Origin: Sphingobacterium paucimobilis HER1398 | GTDB taxonomy: Bacteria; Bacteroidota; Bacteroidia; Sphingobacteriales; Sphingobacteriaceae | Assembly: GCF_000416985.1 (NCBI RefSeq) | Contig: NZ_ATDL01000015.1 | Coordinates: 186,001 to 250,000 of the forward strand | Direction: 5' to 3' | Length of the DNA stretch: 64,000 nucleotides | Shown here: positions 63,025 through 64,000 of the stretch, one piece after another | Numbering within the stretch: the stretch's first letter is position 1 | Layout: each line of letters opens with the position of its first letter | Made by a program: the position numbers and the translations under genes | The notes under the pieces: generated by a model | What the model was told of the DNA's origin: nothing | Databases searched by the model: none | The model's input: the letters and a program-made list of their open reading frames with translations, nothing else

Positions 63025-63038
63025 TTGTCATTTGACAA
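63025..63038. promoter_or_regulatory. Perfect palindrome upstream of sRNA copy E
   Basis: TTGTCA-TT-TGACAA, a perfect 14-bp dyad centred about 60 bases before the predicted start of copy E and 44 bp upstream of the cyclophilin ATG. A regulator site is plausible; the protein is unknown. Confidence 0.4.
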
Positions 63039-63055
63039 AAAAACAAGACAAAATA

Positions 63056-63087
63056 TTTGCTAAGTGTACAGATTACACTTATATTTG
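63056..63087 (+). promoter_or_regulatory. Housekeeping promoter of sRNA copy E
   Basis: TTTG (63056-63059), 20 bases, then TATATTTG (63080-63087): a textbook Bacteroidota -33/-7 promoter. The start four bases on is T63091, the same position in the RNA that the sigma-54 promoters predict for the other copies. Confidence 0.75.
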
Positions 63088-63090
63088 CAC

Positions 63091-63157
63091 TATCATAATT
63101 TAGGTTTATAATTGGTTACAAAAGGTTTTCATTCTCCCCGTTTGAAAACCTTTTTTT
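63091..63157 (+). ncRNA. Small RNA family member, copy E
   Basis: About 67 nt: TATCATAATTTAGG, TTTATAATTGGTTA, then terminator hairpin GGTTTTC/GAAAACC (63124-63151) with seven T's. The 5' segment keeps CATAATTTAGGTT and AATTGGTTA, while the terminator is unrelated in sequence to the others. Its 3' half is antisense to the end of the DUF3050 gene. Confidence 0.7.
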
Positions 63158-63940
63158 ATTGCCATAATATGCCTTATCAATTGCATCATATATCGCATCC
63201 CATAAGGCTATCCTTTTCTTCAGCGCCTCTTTTGATACTGCTTTTATTGCATCCCATTTTGCTTCGTCTTCACCAGCGAGCTCCAAGATCATCTGCATCG
63301 CCAATGGCCCATGCTCATCCCCATCCAACTCAATATGACGTTCAAAATAATATATAAACTTCTGCAAATCCGTATCTGGAAACTGGAGCTGTATTTCTTT
63401 TAGTATTGCATTGAACATTCCTGGTATCAAGTCTTCGCGACCAAAGGTAAATGCGGCAGCAACCTCATGATCGCCTCCATTAAAAATAACATCAAAAGTG
63501 TATAATAGAAATTCTTTGATACGTACATCTATATCCATTTTGCGAATAGCATCTTCGACCTTCGTACCATCCTTGATAACGGAAACAAACTGCTCAATAG
63601 CACTTGTATCTGCTCCCATAGACTGCATAGCGTCCAGATACATTTCATAATGACTCAACCTACTGCCATCGATATACTCATCCGACTCCTCTGCCAGCAC
63701 AATCTCGTTAATCAAGTACCTGGTATTTGGGTAATCCGAAGCTATCCAAGGTACCCGTACACAAGTCAAGCGCCGTTGTAAGCTTTTCAACAGGGACATA
63801 AAATCCCAGACTGCATAAACATGGATTTCGGTAAACAGTCGCAAATCTGTAATATTCTTAATATGCGAATACAACGGATGGGTCAAAAGCTGCTCTCTTT
63901 CTGCATGGATGCAGGCATTAATCTCTTCAATCTTATTCAT
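63116..63940 (-). CDS. DUF3050 protein (haem-oxygenase-like fold)
   Basis: About 274 residues from ATG 63940. All-helical protein of the DUF3050 family with conserved acidic and histidine residues in helices: FTEIHVYAVWDFM, EIVLAEESDEY, SRLSHYEMYLDAM and FERHIELDGDEHGPLAMQM. This pattern is typical of haem-oxygenase-like oxidase/oxygenase proteins that use iron, but the reaction is unknown. Stop codon and last 14 residues are encoded opposite the terminator of sRNA copy E. Confidence 0.85.
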   Translation of the reverse strand: MNKIEEINACIHAEREQLLTHPLYSHIKNITDLRLFTEIHVYAVWDFMSLLKSLQRRLTCVRVPWIASDYPNTRYLINEIVLAEESDEYIDGSRLSHYEMYLDAMQSMGADTSAIEQFVSVIKDGTKVEDAIRKMDIDVRIKEFLLYTFDVIFNGGDHEVAAAFTFGREDLIPGMFNAILKEIQLQFPDTDLQKFIYYFERHIELDGDEHGPLAMQMILELAGEDEAKWDAIKAVSKEALKKRIALWDAIYDAIDKAYYGNKKRFSNGENENLL

Positions 63941-63943
63941 ATA

Positions 63944-63951
63944 CAAAAGTA
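63944..63951 (-). promoter_or_regulatory. -7 box of the DUF3050 gene
   Basis: TACTTTTG on the minus strand, full TAnnTTTG match, three bases (TAT) before ATG 63940; predicted start on the A of ATG, that is a leaderless mRNA. Confidence 0.5.
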
Positions 63952-64000
63952 GTATTCATTAGGCTATCCTTCCAACAAAAAGTGAGAGAGTTTCGGATCC

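Noticed and set aside
4978..63157. The repeats as a CRISPR array or insertion-sequence remnants.
   Set aside because: Copies are kilobases apart with no spacers, cas genes, terminal inverted repeats or transposase; each has its own promoter and terminator.

Overview
The window reads as a chromosomal stretch of a Bacteroidota bacterium, most likely the Sphingobacteriaceae (Sphingobacterium- or Pedobacter-like). The grounds are repeated ECF sigma / FecR anti-sigma / SusC / SusD modules, SusC proteins with an N-terminal STN domain, TlpA-type reductases with a DUF4369-like N-terminus, and promoters of the Bacteroidota form TAnnTTTG with little use of Shine-Dalgarno sites. I see no rRNA, tRNA, CRISPR array, transposase or integrase.

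Layout. 1-3243 (minus): sigma, FecR and the first 499 codons of a SusC (module 1, cut by the window edge). 3332-4894 (minus): a three-gene hip toxin-antitoxin operon (HipB plus a HipA split into two proteins) behind three evenly spaced operators. 5075-13343 (minus): module 2 (sigma, FecR, SusC, SusD, TlpA-like). 13519-15144: an outer-membrane-type protein and a small lipoprotein. 15309-23679 (plus): module 3, same gene order as module 2. 23929-25851: an FAD-dependent oxidase and a MutT-like Nudix hydrolase. 26047-37269 (minus): module 4, a polysaccharide utilisation locus with DUF5018-type lipoprotein, GHL10-type glycosidase and PIG-L deacetylase. 37715-48400 (minus): module 5, with a TonB-associated HExxH lipoprotein and two DUF4302-type lipoproteins. 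48532-63940: mostly housekeeping or accessory genes (linear amide hydrolase, histidine kinase, SF1 helicase, AraC regulator, acyl-CoA dehydrogenase, FemAB-like transferase, MFS pump, MntR-like regulator divergent from a ZIP metal transporter, cyclophilin, DUF3050 protein).

How they work together. In each module an STN-bearing SusC should sense its ligand at the outer membrane and signal through the inner-membrane FecR protein, which releases its ECF sigma factor to switch on the susCD operon. Four of the five modules carry a stem-loop between fecR and susC.

The most unusual element is a dispersed family of short intergenic genes, all on the plus strand (about 4978, 13427, 23755, 25948 and 63091). 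Each has a near-identical 5' RNA segment followed by an intrinsic terminator. Four copies have a GG-N10-G(C/T) sigma-54-like -24/-12 promoter with a further conserved block at about -47 to -63. The fifth has a housekeeping TAnnTTTG promoter, yet the predicted start falls on the same base. The RNA contains anti-start-codon and anti-leader sequence matching susC translation starts. The copies and their related terminators also sit at the boundaries of the susCD modules, and an exact 31-bp copy of one terminator lies at both ends of an AT-rich 22.4-kb segment holding modules 4 and 5.
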